NCBI RefSeq assembly: GCF_900110245.1 | Contig: NZ_FOCZ01000009.1 | Location: 270,644 to 334,643, forward strand | DNA length: 64,000 nt | Direction of reading: 5' to 3' | Source of the DNA: Niastella yeongjuensis | Lineage (GTDB): Bacteria; Bacteroidota; Bacteroidia; Chitinophagales; Chitinophagaceae | Part shown: piece after piece, positions 42,412 through 52,807 of the stretch | How positions within the stretch are numbered: the stretch's first letter is position 1 | Layout of the letters: every line of letters begins with the position of its first letter | The notes under the pieces: generated by a model | The model's input: the letters and a program-made list of their open reading frames with translations, nothing else | Database searches by the model: none | Told to the model about the DNA's origin: nothing | Position numbers and translations under genes: made by a program

Positions 42412-44571
42412 TTACAACAACAATTTATCTGGCGTGATGGGTAGATCCCTAATACGCTTTCCAGTTGCATTGAAAATTGCGTTGGCTATTGTAGCTGCTA
42501 CACTAGTGATTCCAAGTTCTCCAACTCCTTTTACCCCTAAACGATTGATGGTTTTGTCCTCTTCATGCAAAAAATATACTTCTATATTGCCGATATCCAG
42601 GTTAACCGGCACGTGATAATCAGCGAATGTTCTTGTGACATAATTTCCATAGCGTTTATCTAAAACACTTTCTTCAGTCAAAGCCTGCCCGATTCCCCAT
42701 ACTACTCCACTAATAATTTGAGAACGTGCTGTTTTTTCATTCAAAATTGTTCCAGCAGCAATGGCTGATGTGAAACGAGGGATTTTCACTATGCCCAAAC
42801 TTTCATCTACCCAAACTTCGGCGAAATGAGCGCCAAAACTGAAATGGGAATATTTTTCCGATTCTTCTGAAGGCTTCACAGATCCTTCTGTCTGGTACTC
42901 GTTCAAGGCTGCTGCCTTCATTAATTCGGTGATGCCAGGTTCGTTGACAAACTTAATTTTGCTTTTCCCAAGCAATTCATTTTTTGCTTTTTCACACACT
43001 GCATCTACCGCGTTGGTATAAGTTCCCGCGCCCCAGGACCCGCCTGATCCCGGAGTTGGCGGAAGATCTGAATCGCCGATTATAACTTTTATTTTTTCAA
43101 CTGGCAAACCAAGCCTCTCCGCAGCTACCTGAGCAATAATTGTATAACTTCCGGTTCCAATATCAGTAGCGGCCAGCTCAATACGGGCCCTTATATTTTT
43201 ATTACTATTTGTTATTTTCACCCGTGCACTGGCTTCACGACAAGGGGCACCCCGGGATGCCGACGCCATTCCATACCCAACTAACCATCTGCCGTTTCGG
43301 GTGCTCATTGGCTCAGAATTACGCATGTTCCAGCCAAATTTTTCCGCCCCCATTCTCATACACTCAATAACTGATCGCGATGCCCATGGCTTTTTGTTTT
43401 CAGGATTAACTGACGGTTCATTTTTAGTTCGAAATTCAATGGGATCAATTTTTAACCTATGGGCCATTTCATCCATAGCAGATTCAAGTGCAAAACTTCC
43501 GGGTGTTTCTCCGGGCGCCCGGGTCCAGCGTGGCACCTGAATATTCGTGGTAAAAACGCGATGTGTAACCAGCGAATTCGGAACTTCATACATCATCCTT
43601 GAAATCGCTCCTGATTGCTCTATAAATTCTTCGTCTACGGAAGTATGTGTAACAATCTCATGGGAAAGAGCCAGAAGTTTTCCATCCTTCTCTGTGCCGA
43701 TGCGAACTTTCTGCCGATTATGCTGGCGCAAACCGACGTTAGTTTGCATCATTTGTCGGGTAATAGCAGTTTTAACGGGGCGATTCAACATTTTTGCCGC
43801 CATTACCGTTAGCATAAGATGCTCCCGCGGTTGCAATTTAGATCCAAAACCTCCACCTATAAATGGTGCCAGTACCTGGATATTTTCCTTTGGAATATTG
43901 AATGTATTGGCAATCGCCTCTTTTGTAGTACCAAGTATTTGTGTCGACTCATAAACTGTGAGCCTTTCGCCTTCAAAAAATGCGATCGTCGCATGAGGCT
44001 CCATCGGGTTATGTTGTTCAATAGGGGTATTATAGGTTTCCGAGAGTATTTCGGCAGATTGTTTTAACCCGCTTTCCAGATCACCCCAACTTGTATCTGT
44101 CGGATGTCCCGCATTGAGGATCTCCGGTTTGTAAGCATCTTTCAGATTCTCATCGAAATCAATTTTTGGCCTTTCCGTTTTGTATGAGACTTTTACCAGT
44201 CGAGCCGCAAAGCGTGCCTGCTCATAAGTTTCCGCAACAACGAGTCCGATATATTGACCAAAACAATGGATCCTCGTATTTTGTAAAACCGGATTTGAAC
44301 GTGTCATTCGGTTAGCATGTGTCACGGGCGGACGGGGCATTAGTTTTAATGCGTTATGATGGGTGATAATTTTCAGTACGCCCGGTGATCTTTCTGCGGC
44401 TATTACATCAATCGATTTTATTTCCCCTGCAGTAATCGTACTTTGAACAGGAAATCCATACATCAGATGAGGGAAGGAGAATTCCGCTGCATAGGCGGCT
44501 TTTCCCGTTACTTTCAAATGGCCCTCAATTCTACTTACCGGTGATCCGATAATTTTGTGTTTCTCCCGCAT
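42412..44571 (-). CDS. paoC: Molybdopterin-binding subunit of aldehyde oxidoreductase (PaoC-like)
   Basis: This is the large, Mo-cofactor subunit (719 residues) of a xanthine-oxidase-family hydroxylase. It has an aldehyde oxidase a/b hammerhead domain first (VTGKAAYAAEFSFPHLMYGF), then the cofactor-binding region with VLAPFIGGGFGSKLQPRE, RAPGETPGSFALESAMDE and GSGGSWGAGTYTNA. The catalytic Glu sits in KGVGELGITSVAA near the C-terminus. It lies 15 bp downstream of the FAD subunit gene in the order 2Fe-2S, FAD, Mo, as in E. coli paoABC, which oxidises aromatic aldehydes in the periplasm. The symbol is by similarity. No dedicated maturation chaperone (PaoD/XdhC) was seen in the window. Confidence 0.92.
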   Translation of the reverse strand: MREKHKIIGSPVSRIEGHLKVTGKAAYAAEFSFPHLMYGFPVQSTITAGEIKSIDVIAAERSPGVLKIITHHNALKLMPRPPVTHANRMTRSNPVLQNTRIHCFGQYIGLVVAETYEQARFAARLVKVSYKTERPKIDFDENLKDAYKPEILNAGHPTDTSWGDLESGLKQSAEILSETYNTPIEQHNPMEPHATIAFFEGERLTVYESTQILGTTKEAIANTFNIPKENIQVLAPFIGGGFGSKLQPREHLMLTVMAAKMLNRPVKTAITRQMMQTNVGLRQHNRQKVRIGTEKDGKLLALSHEIVTHTSVDEEFIEQSGAISRMMYEVPNSLVTHRVFTTNIQVPRWTRAPGETPGSFALESAMDEMAHRLKIDPIEFRTKNEPSVNPENKKPWASRSVIECMRMGAEKFGWNMRNSEPMSTRNGRWLVGYGMASASRGAPCREASARVKITNSNKNIRARIELAATDIGTGSYTIIAQVAAERLGLPVEKIKVIIGDSDLPPTPGSGGSWGAGTYTNAVDAVCEKAKNELLGKSKIKFVNEPGITELMKAAALNEYQTEGSVKPSEESEKYSHFSFGAHFAEVWVDESLGIVKIPRFTSAIAAGTILNEKTARSQIISGVVWGIGQALTEESVLDKRYGNYVTRTFADYHVPVNLDIGNIEVYFLHEEDKTINRLGVKGVGELGITSVAATIANAIFNATGKRIRDLPITPDKLLL

Positions 44572-44586
44572 TTGAAACTCTTTAAA

Positions 44587-45594
44587 TTAACTCATATTAT
44601 TGCTTATGGCCAATTGCAGCGCGCGAACGATAGCACGTTTGCCTAATTCGATCTTGAATTTATTATGTTCAAGCGGATCCGCATTTCGCATTTCCACTTC
44701 GGCTGCTGCTTTATAATTCTCTTGTGTTGGTGTTTTACCAACAAGAAATTTTTCGGCTTCTGCTGCTCGCCAGGGTTTGTGCGCGACACCCCCCATGGCA
44801 ATTCTGGCTTGTTGAATACTGTCTCCATTTATTTCCAGGCCGGCTGCTACCGAAACCAGTGCGAACGCATAGCTTGCACGGTCCCGTATTTTTAAATAAT
44901 AACTGTTACCTGCAAAATTATTTTCCGGAATATCGATGGCTGTGATCAGTTCGCCTTGTTTGAGATTGTTGTCTATCTGTGGCATATTATCTGGCAGTCG
45001 ATGATAGTCAATGATAGGAATGGATCTTTCCTTACCTTCGATTCCCTGCACCCTGACCGTGGCATCAAGTGCCACCAGTGCAACGCACATATCGGAAGGA
45101 TGAACAGCTACACAATCTTTTGACCAGCCGAAAACTGCATGCATCCGATTGATTCCTTCAAGTGCGCTGCATCCGGAACCCGGCTCTCGTTTATTGCAAG
45201 GCATTGACACATCATAAAAATATGAGCAGCGGGTTCGCTGGTTCAGATTTCCGCCATTTGTGGCCATATTACGGATCTGTGCTGAGGCACCTGACAGGAT
45301 CGCCTGTGATAACAGCGGAAAATTTTGACGTATAAGCGGATGATTTGCTGTATCGGAGTTTTTACCAAGTCCCCCGATGGCTATGCTTTTTTTGCTGACG
45401 CCGATTGAGCTCATTTTAACACCTGCCAGGTCTAGTCTCGTTACATCAATTAGTTCATCAGGACGCTCGACATCTTCCTTCATTAGATCAAGAATATTAG
45501 TGCCGCCTGCGAGAAATTTGGCATTAGGATTTGCTGCCACTTTTTGTATGGCCGAATGAACATCTTCAGCCCGTGAATATTTGAATGGCCTCAT
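44587..45594 (-). CDS. paoB: FAD-binding subunit of aldehyde oxidoreductase (PaoB-like)
   Basis: This is a 335-residue FAD subunit. The dinucleotide motif is FLAGGTNILDLMK, and NMATNGGNLNQRTRC follows. The cysteine-rich insert, with RTRCSYFY, then PCNKREPGSGCSAL, and a further Cys downstream, is the arrangement that binds an extra 4Fe-4S cluster in PaoB. This distinguishes it from ordinary xanthine dehydrogenase FAD subunits. It passes electrons from the Mo site toward an external acceptor. It sits between the 2Fe-2S and Mo subunit genes, with gaps of 48 and 15 bp. Confidence 0.92.
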   Translation of the reverse strand: MRPFKYSRAEDVHSAIQKVAANPNAKFLAGGTNILDLMKEDVERPDELIDVTRLDLAGVKMSSIGVSKKSIAIGGLGKNSDTANHPLIRQNFPLLSQAILSGASAQIRNMATNGGNLNQRTRCSYFYDVSMPCNKREPGSGCSALEGINRMHAVFGWSKDCVAVHPSDMCVALVALDATVRVQGIEGKERSIPIIDYHRLPDNMPQIDNNLKQGELITAIDIPENNFAGNSYYLKIRDRASYAFALVSVAAGLEINGDSIQQARIAMGGVAHKPWRAAEAEKFLVGKTPTQENYKAAAEVEMRNADPLEHNKFKIELGKRAIVRALQLAISNNMS

Positions 45595-45642
45595 GTTAAT
45601 CTCTTTTATTTGTTTACCATTTCTGAATATTGGTAATTGTTT

Positions 45643-46428
45643 TTAACTGCTATATTGCCAGGGTTGCGCGCCATCTTTACCAGTATGTACTTCGCGGATC
45701 GCTGCAATAATATTAGGATAGGCGCCGCAGCGGCAGATATTTCCAGACATTCTCTCACGGATCTCATCGTCTGAAAGTTGTATGGGCAATGCTTTGGAAC
45801 GAATGTTATTAGTTATATAACTTGCTTCACCATTCTTTGCCTCCTGCATCAATGCTACCGCAGAGCATATCTGTCCCGGTGTGCAATAGCCACACTGAAA
45901 TCCATCATGCTTAATGAAAGCAGCTTGTATGGGATGAAGCTCTTCACTTCTGCCAATGCCTTCTATTGTTTTAACCGAAATTCTATCACATGCCGCAGCC
46001 AGTGTCAGGCACGATAGTACCCGCCTGCCGTCCACAATCACTGTACATGCGCCACACTGTCCATGATCGCAGCCTTTTTTGGATCCGGTCAGTTTTAATC
46101 GCTCTCTTAAAGCATCCAGTAATGTCATTCTCGAATCAATGACAAGCATTTTTTGTGCACCATTAACCTTAAACGTTACTTTGACAACATTTTCAACGTC
46201 AGTGGGCATTTCATATAATGTCAACTCATTTACGTCCTGCGCAAAAATCGAATGTTGACTTAGGAATTGCATAGTGAATATTCCTCCACCCATTAAACCC
46301 ACCAGTTTCAGGAAATGCCGCCGTTCCACGCTATACGTTGAAAGCTCAATAAAATCTTCTGGCATGAATTCTTTAAAGAGTTCTTTCTCACCTTTTGTTA
46401 AATCTATTCGTTTGTTTCTTCGTTTCAT
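45643..46428 (-). CDS. paoA: 2Fe-2S subunit of aldehyde oxidoreductase (PaoA-like)
   Basis: This is a 261-residue iron-sulfur subunit. The N-terminal region has a twin-arginine-like segment (ERRHFLKLVGLMGGG) ending near IFAQ, preceded by an unusually long extension of about 35 charged residues. The first cluster is bound by KKGCDHGQCGACTV plus a later Cys (VLSC). The second uses FQCGYCTPGQICSAVA and GNICRCGAY. The Tat-like signal suggests the assembled complex is exported folded to the periplasm, as for PaoABC. It is the first gene of the three-gene operon and 87 bp from the aldo/keto reductase gene upstream. Confidence 0.92.
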   Translation of the reverse strand: MKRRNKRIDLTKGEKELFKEFMPEDFIELSTYSVERRHFLKLVGLMGGGIFTMQFLSQHSIFAQDVNELTLYEMPTDVENVVKVTFKVNGAQKMLVIDSRMTLLDALRERLKLTGSKKGCDHGQCGACTVIVDGRRVLSCLTLAAACDRISVKTIEGIGRSEELHPIQAAFIKHDGFQCGYCTPGQICSAVALMQEAKNGEASYITNNIRSKALPIQLSDDEIRERMSGNICRCGAYPNIIAAIREVHTGKDGAQPWQYSS

Positions 46429-46515
46429 AATATATAAGAATTATGAAAATTTAGAGATTCGCATCAATCATTGTCCTTTCCTTATTATGCAAAATGAAAA
46501 AGTGATTACAGGCAC

Positions 46516-47496
46516 TTAAATATTTGCCATTTTTTCATGATGCTCGCTATATCTCGCACCGGTATCCGGGTACTTTTTAAGCAATTCATCAATAGCCTGC
46601 AGATCGTCTGTTGTCAGGTTCACATCCACTGCAGCGGCATTTTCCAACAGGTATTTGGTTTTCTTTGTACCTGGGATAGGTATTATATTTTCACCCTGAT
46701 ATAAAACCCATGCAAGTCCTATTTGAGCTGGTGTAACATTTTTTGCTGCTGCAATTTCAGCAAACCCTTCCGCCAGTTTTCTGTTATTTTCGGCATACTT
46801 CTCCTGGTAGCGGGGCAATTTCTTGCGAAAGTCGTCGTCCCCAAGTGTACTTACATCGAGTGTATTGGTTACAAGCCCCCGGGCTAATGGACTAAAGGGG
46901 ATAAATGATATACCCAGTTCTTTTGTTAAAGGAAGTATTTCCGCTTCTACGTTCCTTGTTAACAACGAATATTCACTTTGCAGCGCAGCAATCGGATGTA
47001 TGGCGTGTGCTTTTTTAATCGATGCTACAGAGGCTTCCGATAAACCAAGGTATTTAACCTTACCTTCTTTAACCAATTCAGCCATAGCACCCACTGTTTC
47101 TTCAATGGGCACATTCGGATCTACCCGGTGCGCATAATACAGGTCAATATAATTTACGCGCAAACGTTTCAGGCTTTGTTCTACCGCTGTTTTAAGATAA
47201 GCAGGAGATGCATCAAACGAATTCTCCCTGTTATCATCCCATCTGTACCCAAATTTTGTTGCAATGAAAATTTTGTCCCTGTTTGGAACCAACACTTCGG
47301 AGACCAGTTTCTCATTGTCGCCTTTAGCATAAATGTCAGCAGTGTCCCAAAAATTAATGCCCAGATCAATGGCTAGGTTCAAGGTGGCAATAGATTCTTT
47401 ATCATCCGGCTCACCGTAGGCATGATTCATACCCATGGTGCCCAGCCCTATAGCGGATAGTTGTTCCGTGGTATTACCCAATTTTCTATATTTCAT
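46516..47496 (-). CDS. Aldo/keto reductase
   Basis: This is a 326-residue TIM-barrel NADPH-dependent oxidoreductase. It begins [22 protein letters not shown]. The catalytic Asp and Tyr are in [11 protein letters not shown], Lys in FIATKFGY and His in YYAHRVDP. A nucleotide-binding end with [17 protein letters not shown] is present. It is in the AKR13/YakC-like group that reduces aldehydes and quinones. It lies upstream of the PaoABC operon on the same strand, in a region rich in aldehyde-handling genes, so a carbonyl-detoxifying role fits. Confidence 0.93.
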   Translation of the reverse strand: MKYRKLGNTTEQLSAIGLGTMGMNHAYGEPDDKESIATLNLAIDLGINFWDTADIYAKGDNEKLVSEVLVPNRDKIFIATKFGYRWDDNRENSFDASPAYLKTAVEQSLKRLRVNYIDLYYAHRVDPNVPIEETVGAMAELVKEGKVKYLGLSEASVASIKKAHAIHPIAALQSEYSLLTRNVEAEILPLTKELGISFIPFSPLARGLVTNTLDVSTLGDDDFRKKLPRYQEKYAENNRKLAEGFAEIAAAKNVTPAQIGLAWVLYQGENIIPIPGTKKTKYLLENAAAVDVNLTTDDLQAIDELLKKYPDTGARYSEHHEKMANI

Positions 47497-47506
47497 GATC
47501 TTATTA

Positions 47507-47858
47507 TTACAACGATTGATTTATAACCTTTTTTTTAAACTTCAACCTTAACCTTGATTTCAGTAGGGTTTTTACAAAAAGTCTGGCTAACTCATGAGCG
47601 GTGGGCTGATTGAATAGGGCTGTTCCAAATTGTGAGTGCGACTTTATAGCCGGTAAGATAAGCGCCTGGATTAATTGTTGCACCTGAATGTTGTACTTCT
47701 TCAATTCCGACGACATAGCTTCTGCAATGGCTTCCAGCGCGTGCTTCGTAGATACATATATGACATAGCCATCCGGCGTAAACAATCCACCCATTGAAGA
47801 CTTGAACACTACCTTACCCTTTCTTTTTTCATTGATCCACTTTGCTACAAATTGAATT
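47507..47858 (-). pseudogene. Mosaic remnant: SDR fragment joined to a duplicated DJ-1-type tail
   Basis: The reading frame from about 47858 to 47507 encodes the middle of a short-chain dehydrogenase: WINEKRKGKVVFKSSMGGLF, then YVSTKHALEAIAEAMSSEL, which contains the active-site Tyr-x3-Lys. The NAD-binding N-terminus is missing and no in-frame start exists upstream of it except Met at 47809. After SDR residues the frame switches to HELARLFVKTLLKSRLRLK, which matches PELARLFVKALNEISARVE at the end of the DJ-1 gene just upstream. The tail therefore comes from a duplication of DNA from that neighbour. It is not expected to be functional. Confidence 0.6.
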
Positions 47859-47945
47859 CATCAGAGTGTGGTCATACAGGTGACTTCCATTGGGCCGCTC
47901 AATATTCTGGCATAGGTAGGCAGGAGGAATGCAGGATTTAATGTT

Positions 47946-48779
47946 TTACACTTCAACCCTGGCACTGATTTCATTAAGGGCTTTTACAAAAAGCCTGGCT
48001 AACTCAGGAGCGGAGGGCGGATTTTGACCGGTGATCAGTTCCCGGTCTACCACCGCGTGTGGTTTGAAGATCCCACCTTCTGCAAATTCCAGCTTGCCTC
48101 CTGCTATTGTCAAAGCATCGGCCACATAGAATGGGGCCTTATGACCACCAAACACATTCTTTTCTGCATAATGTTCTTCGTCATTGGAAAAAACGGTCAT
48201 GCGGTAGCCTGCATATTGCCAATCTTCTGATGCCTTTTTCGCTGCTGCTATGTTGTCTTCTGTGAGTGCGGCACGGAAAGCTTTGGCATCGCGCACTGAG
48301 CATGCAATAGATATAGGGCCATGGCAAAGGAATGCGGATGGTTTTGCGTTGTTATGGAAATGTTCAAGAATTTCACCCAGATACGGATCTTGCATCAGGT
48401 CTACCATTGGCGGATGCCCACCCGGCACAAATACACCTATATATTCGTCAAGTCCGTTTTCCACAACGGATTGAAGCGTAACGGGGTTTTGCATAGCCGG
48501 ATATTTCTCAACAAATTCCAATGCCCTCTGCAGTGCTTCTTCGCTGTTATCAAAATGTGCGGCAGTAGCTGATGAGCGGTCCAGCACCGGTTTGTTTCCC
48601 CTGGGAGTTGCGAGAACTATATCATAAACAGCAGCAACAACCGCTTCCATGGGTATTGTAAGTTCATTTAAATAGAAACCCGCGACCGCGTTGGCGCCGT
48701 CTTTTAAAAGTATAGAATCCACACTTGATGTTACAAGAAGAACTTTTCCTTTGGCAGCTTTTAAAGATGAAGTGTTCAT
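47946..48779 (-). CDS. DJ-1/PfpI-family protein, Hsp31-like
   Basis: This is a 277-residue protein of the type 1 glutamine-amidotransferase-like superfamily. The nucleophile elbow is FLCHGPISIACS, with the preceding GGHPPMVDLMQDPYLG. It also has the N-terminal VLLVTSSVDSILLKDG and the ATPRGNKPVLD segment of Hsp31-like glyoxalases and chaperones. Such proteins handle methylglyoxal or protect proteins during stress. It is 136 bp downstream of the large sigma-54-dependent activator gene on the same strand. Part of its 3' end was copied into the remnant at 47507-47858. Confidence 0.92.
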   Translation of the reverse strand: MNTSSLKAAKGKVLLVTSSVDSILLKDGANAVAGFYLNELTIPMEAVVAAVYDIVLATPRGNKPVLDRSSATAAHFDNSEEALQRALEFVEKYPAMQNPVTLQSVVENGLDEYIGVFVPGGHPPMVDLMQDPYLGEILEHFHNNAKPSAFLCHGPISIACSVRDAKAFRAALTEDNIAAAKKASEDWQYAGYRMTVFSNDEEHYAEKNVFGGHKAPFYVADALTIAGGKLEFAEGGIFKPHAVVDRELITGQNPPSAPELARLFVKALNEISARVEV

Positions 48780-48916
48780 GATTTTAATTTTGACAGGTGA
48801 GTTTCGTTAGATGTTTTCCTCCAACAAAACTAAGGAGAATGGCACCCGCCATTAGTATCAATATCAACTACGCTTTTATGAATATCAAATATGACTTTTC
48901 GACTTTTGTACAATTT

Positions 48917-51900
48917 TTACTTAAAGTGTTCCTTTTTGATACCAAGGCGTTTCATCTTTGAGCTTAAAGTGCTATTCGGAACCCCTAATAGTTGAGCTGC
49001 ACCACCATCTCCAGTGACCTTGCCTTTGCAGTATTTTAACATGGTCAGAATATGGTCGCGCTCATTTTCATCAATTGTCTTCAGCGAAGAATACTGCTGA
49101 GGTTGATTTAATTCCTTTGGTTTGGGCGATGGCAAGGGAATGTTTGTTATCGTATCGCCTGTTGTCAATATTATGCTTCTCTCAATCAGGTGTTCCAACT
49201 CTCTGATATTGCCTGGCCAGTTATAATGCCGGAGTTCCTGCAATTCGCTGTTACTTATCTTATCAATGTGTCTTCCAAGTTTTTTTGAAAACCGTTGAAT
49301 GAAGTGAGCTGCTAACAGGGGGATATCTTCTGTTCGCAATCTAAGTGGTGGAAGGTTGATCGGGAAAATATTTAAACGATAATACAGGTCGCTCCTGAAC
49401 CTGCCTTCAGCCGTTTCTTTGTCGAGGTCCCGGTTGGTTGCTGCAATGATGCGGACATCTACTTTAATTGAGTCCTTTCCGCCAATCCGCTCCACCTCTT
49501 TTTCCTGCAAAGCCCTGAGCAGCTTTGCCTGCAATTCCAAAGGCAGATCACCGATCTCATCCAAAAAAAGTGTGCCATTGTTCGCCAACTCAAATTTTCC
49601 GATTCTTCTTTCCGTTGCCCCTGTAAAGCTGCCACGCTCATGACCAAAAAGTTCACTTTCAATCAGGTTCACAGGTAAGGTCGCACAATTGACCTTAACC
49701 ATCAAGCTGTTCTTCCTCGGTGAATTATTATGTATAGCACGTGCGATAAGTTCCTTTCCTGTGCCTGTTTCACCCAGGATTAAAACAGTACTATCGGAAG
49801 GGGCAACCTTTGATACCAGGCGAAAAACTTTTTGCATTTCAGGACCATTACCAATAATCTCTGAATAGTTGTGTGATGTTTCAATTTCTTCTTTCAGATA
49901 TATTCTTTCTTCTTCTAATTGTTTTTTATAGCGTTTTATAACTTCAAGTTGGGAAATTACCTTTTCATTGGCCATGATATTAGAAACAGTGATAGAGATC
50001 TGGTTTGCCAAACCAGCTATCAAAATATGTCCTGCTTTATCCAAAACATCTTTTCCTCCAAAAAAAATAGCCCAGAAACCGAATACTTTCCCGCCCTTTG
50101 AAAATCTTGTGATAATGACTTGATTTAAACCACTCTCATAATTGATCTTAAAATATAAAGGTATATCCGGCTGTTTACTTAATTCTTCCAGGTTAAATAC
50201 AAGAGGCATTGAACTGGCAGATACTTTATTCATAATCCCGTCATTGATCGGCCATTTAGATCTTATAGCCTCGTCGTATTCAGGATGTCCCTTGCTTTGC
50301 GAATCAGGATCAGTTACAAAAGTGCTGAACGTCGATTGATCTTCATTGACAATTCCTATAAATATATGACTAAAGGCCAATTTATTTTTAAGCCTTCTGG
50401 TAATGACACTGATCAACTCCTTGTGGTTTCGGACTGCTGCCAGGTCCGTACTTATTGATAAAAGCAACTCCCTTTCGCTCTCCCTGTCTGCGATCTGTTC
50501 ATTTGCCAGGATATTTGAAATAGCTACCGCTAACTGTGCACATACAGCTTTTAATAAATTGCTTTTTATGTAGTCTATTTTATGCGTGTTAACACTAAAA
50601 AATATTACGCCTACGGCATTTCCCCCAACCCGCAATGCCAGACATAAAAGTTGTTGAAATTCTATTTTTGACCAAAACTTTATTAAAGCGGAGCAGTCCG
50701 CCTCACTGGAAAGCTGTTTTACATCAAGAACAACTGGATCATCCGAAGCAATAATGCTGCTGAATACTTTTTCTGTAATACTGTACTTTACGCTGGTTAC
50801 TCTTGCAAAGTCACTTTGATTGCTGGCGGTTTCGCCGAAATCCAGCATAAAAACACTGTGCGTCAACCGGTCTTCGTTAATTTTCATTATTCCCAACTGG
50901 TTGATAGAGAATATTTTTTTTATCCGGTCATTAACTACACGGAACAGGTCATCTCTGCTCTTTAGCGAAGCGATCTCATTACTTAAAGCAAGAAGTATGG
51001 TTTTCTCCTCTTCCCTGTTTGCTATTTCTTCATTTGCCAGGATGTTGGAAACCGCTATTGATAGTTGATACGAAACGCCTTCTATTAATTCCAGCTCATG
51101 ATCGGTGTATGAGCCGCACGTTGCCGAGTTGACGAAAAAAACACCAATATTTTTCTGATCGTCTTTCAGCTTAATTGCTACTTTCTCTTTTATCCCGCTT
51201 TCATACTCAAATTTGATATAGTCAGGCGCTGTTTCATCATCGTACAATTGCTTCATATTCAAAACGACAATGCCGTCTGAGCGCATCACTTTATGAAGGC
51301 AACAATCCTCATAGATGTACTTTTTCAACGCAGCTTTTTGATAATGGGTATAACCTGCACTTTGATGGCTTAAAGAGAATAAAAAAGTCTGGTAAGCCAG
51401 ATCTTCATGGAGTACCATAATTACAATGTCCTCAAATCTGAATAACTTTTTCAGGTTCCTGTTGATCGCATTAAACAGATCATTTTTGTCACGGATGTTG
51501 GCAATGTCTTCGCTGAGGCTCAGCAATAGCCGTCCTTCTTCTTCCCTGGCAACTATTGCTTCATTGGCTTTTATGTTTTCTACCGCAATTGACAGCTGGC
51601 TCGAGATCTTTTTAATTAACTGCAGCTGATCGCTGGTCATCGTATGACCTTCAGTCTGGCATATGCACCAAAGCCCTATCATCCTGTCTCTCATATGCAA
51701 GCCTATCATAAACACCTTTTTAATACCACTTTCATATAAAATTTGAAAATACTGGGGCATATTCCCCCTGGCATATTGCTGAGGCAAATCAAAACTATGA
51801 GGTTCTTTGGATAAGATCACTTTATTGAAAATACCGTCGTTGAGCGGATATCTGGCTACAACCGACTGTTTATATTGAGGATGTTCATCCGCCCAGGATC

Positions 51901-52558
51901 GGGTGTCCTGCAAAAAGGAACTCAATGTTAATTGATCATCATTGATGACCGCCACAAACTGATCGCTGAAGTCGAATAAATTCTTCAGCTTTAAGTGGAT
52001 TATTTTTAGCAGGTCCTTTTTTTCACGTATGGCTGCAAAATCATTATTCAACGATTGGATGATATCGTTTTCCATGTCGTGGGCCAGGACTTCTTTATAG
52101 TCCATGATATTTATTAAGGCTGCACCTATCAAAGCAGAAAATCCGGGCAAATGGTTCAGGTAGTCTTCATTAACCATTTCATTCTTGCCGTACAGCAAAA
52201 TCCACCGGCCCATTAATTTTTCGCCATCATATAGATCCCGCTTCACCACTTTCCATTTTTCACTGTCCCCAAGGTTCAACAAGTAAGCATCTTCACCAGG
52301 CATTGTTGCCCGTGCCAAACGAGAAAACGGACCTTGCTGATTTTCTGTTACGAATTCAGAAAAATAGTTAAACAGATCTACGCTGTTTGTTTCCAATAAA
52401 AAGATGGTGGAATAGCTATAGCTAAGTAAGTTCTTCAGGCGATTATTAAGTAATTGATGAAGTTGTTTTGCCGATCGGATTTTTAAGAGTTCCAGATTTA
52501 ACTGTAACAACACATCTTTTATGTCTCCAGTATGTAGCGATGACTCGGAAGCGCTCAT
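48917..52558 (-). CDS. Sigma-54-dependent Fis-type regulator with tandem GAF sensor repeats
   Basis: This is a 1213-residue NtrC-class activator. The N-terminal 880 residues hold about five tandem GAF-like units. Boundaries are marked by near-identical linkers such as [30 protein letters not shown] and [15 protein letters not shown], each followed by (E/R)-LLLS(L/I)S. The AAA+ domain has Walker [11 protein letters not shown], the sigma-54 contact loop [10 protein letters not shown] and Walker [13 protein letters not shown]. It also carries the later arginine finger region [18 protein letters not shown] Fis-type HTH closes the protein ([20 protein letters not shown]). It probably senses small ligands and activates detoxification genes nearby, but no sigma-54 promoter was found in the window. 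Confidence 0.93.
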   Translation of the reverse strand: MSASESSLHTGDIKDVLLQLNLELLKIRSAKQLHQLLNNRLKNLLSYSYSTIFLLETNSVDLFNYFSEFVTENQQGPFSRLARATMPGEDAYLLNLGDSEKWKVVKRDLYDGEKLMGRWILLYGKNEMVNEDYLNHLPGFSALIGAALINIMDYKEVLAHDMENDIIQSLNNDFAAIREKKDLLKIIHLKLKNLFDFSDQFVAVINDDQLTLSSFLQDTRSWADEHPQYKQSVVARYPLNDGIFNKVILSKEPHSFDLPQQYARGNMPQYFQILYESGIKKVFMIGLHMRDRMIGLWCICQTEGHTMTSDQLQLIKKISSQLSIAVENIKANEAIVAREEEGRLLLSLSEDIANIRDKNDLFNAINRNLKKLFRFEDIVIMVLHEDLAYQTFLFSLSHQSAGYTHYQKAALKKYIYEDCCLHKVMRSDGIVVLNMKQLYDDETAPDYIKFEYESGIKEKVAIKLKDDQKNIGVFFVNSATCGSYTDHELELIEGVSYQLSIAVSNILANEEIANREEEKTILLALSNEIASLKSRDDLFRVVNDRIKKIFSINQLGIMKINEDRLTHSVFMLDFGETASNQSDFARVTSVKYSITEKVFSSIIASDDPVVLDVKQLSSEADCSALIKFWSKIEFQQLLCLALRVGGNAVGVIFFSVNTHKIDYIKSNLLKAVCAQLAVAISNILANEQIADRESERELLLSISTDLAAVRNHKELISVITRRLKNKLAFSHIFIGIVNEDQSTFSTFVTDPDSQSKGHPEYDEAIRSKWPINDGIMNKVSASSMPLVFNLEELSKQPDIPLYFKINYESGLNQVIITRFSKGGKVFGFWAIFFGGKDVLDKAGHILIAGLANQISITVSNIMANEKVISQLEVIKRYKKQLEEERIYLKEEIETSHNYSEIIGNGPEMQKVFRLVSKVAPSDSTVLILGETGTGKELIARAIHNNSPRKNSLMVKVNCATLPVNLIESELFGHERGSFTGATERRIGKFELANNGTLFLDEIGDLPLELQAKLLRALQEKEVERIGGKDSIKVDVRIIAATNRDLDKETAEGRFRSDLYYRLNIFPINLPPLRLRTEDIPLLAAHFIQRFSKKLGRHIDKISNSELQELRHYNWPGNIRELEHLIERSIILTTGDTITNIPLPSPKPKELNQPQQYSSLKTIDENERDHILTMLKYCKGKVTGDGGAAQLLGVPNSTLSSKMKRLGIKKEHFK

Positions 52559-52659
52559 GTCACTAAATTTTAAAAATTACATGACAGGATAAGCATCTGT
52601 TTGGTGAATTAAATGTAACACTTTATTGCTAAATGATGGAATTCGAAAAGCGTGTGTTT

Positions 52660-52703
52660 AACGATATATCGATCCTGGCGTCGAAAAAAAACGGTATATC
52701 GTT
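52660..52703. promoter_or_regulatory. Pair of near-identical palindromic operator-like sites
   Basis: ACGATATATCG (52661-52671) and ACGGTATATCGT (52691-52702) are each self-complementary or nearly so, and are also inverted repeats of each other. Their starts are 30 bp apart, about three helical turns. They lie in the 249-bp gap between the divergent activator and SDR genes. Confidence 0.5.
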
Positions 52704-52807
52704 TCTTATTAATGATACAGCTGTTTTTAAACTGTTGATATTCGGTTGTTTATAAACTGGCATGAAATTGATTTAAGGCTATAAGGCACAACAATAAGAA
52801 GATAGCC

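Noticed and set aside
47946..48779. A possible amidotransferase role for the DJ-1 family protein
   Set aside because: No synthetase partner is nearby and the motifs are of the Hsp31/glyoxalase group.
52758..52774. TGGCATGAAATTGATT as a sigma-54 promoter before the SDR gene
   Set aside because: The spacing of the -24 and -12 halves is off by one and the GC of the -12 half is GA, so it does not fit the consensus.
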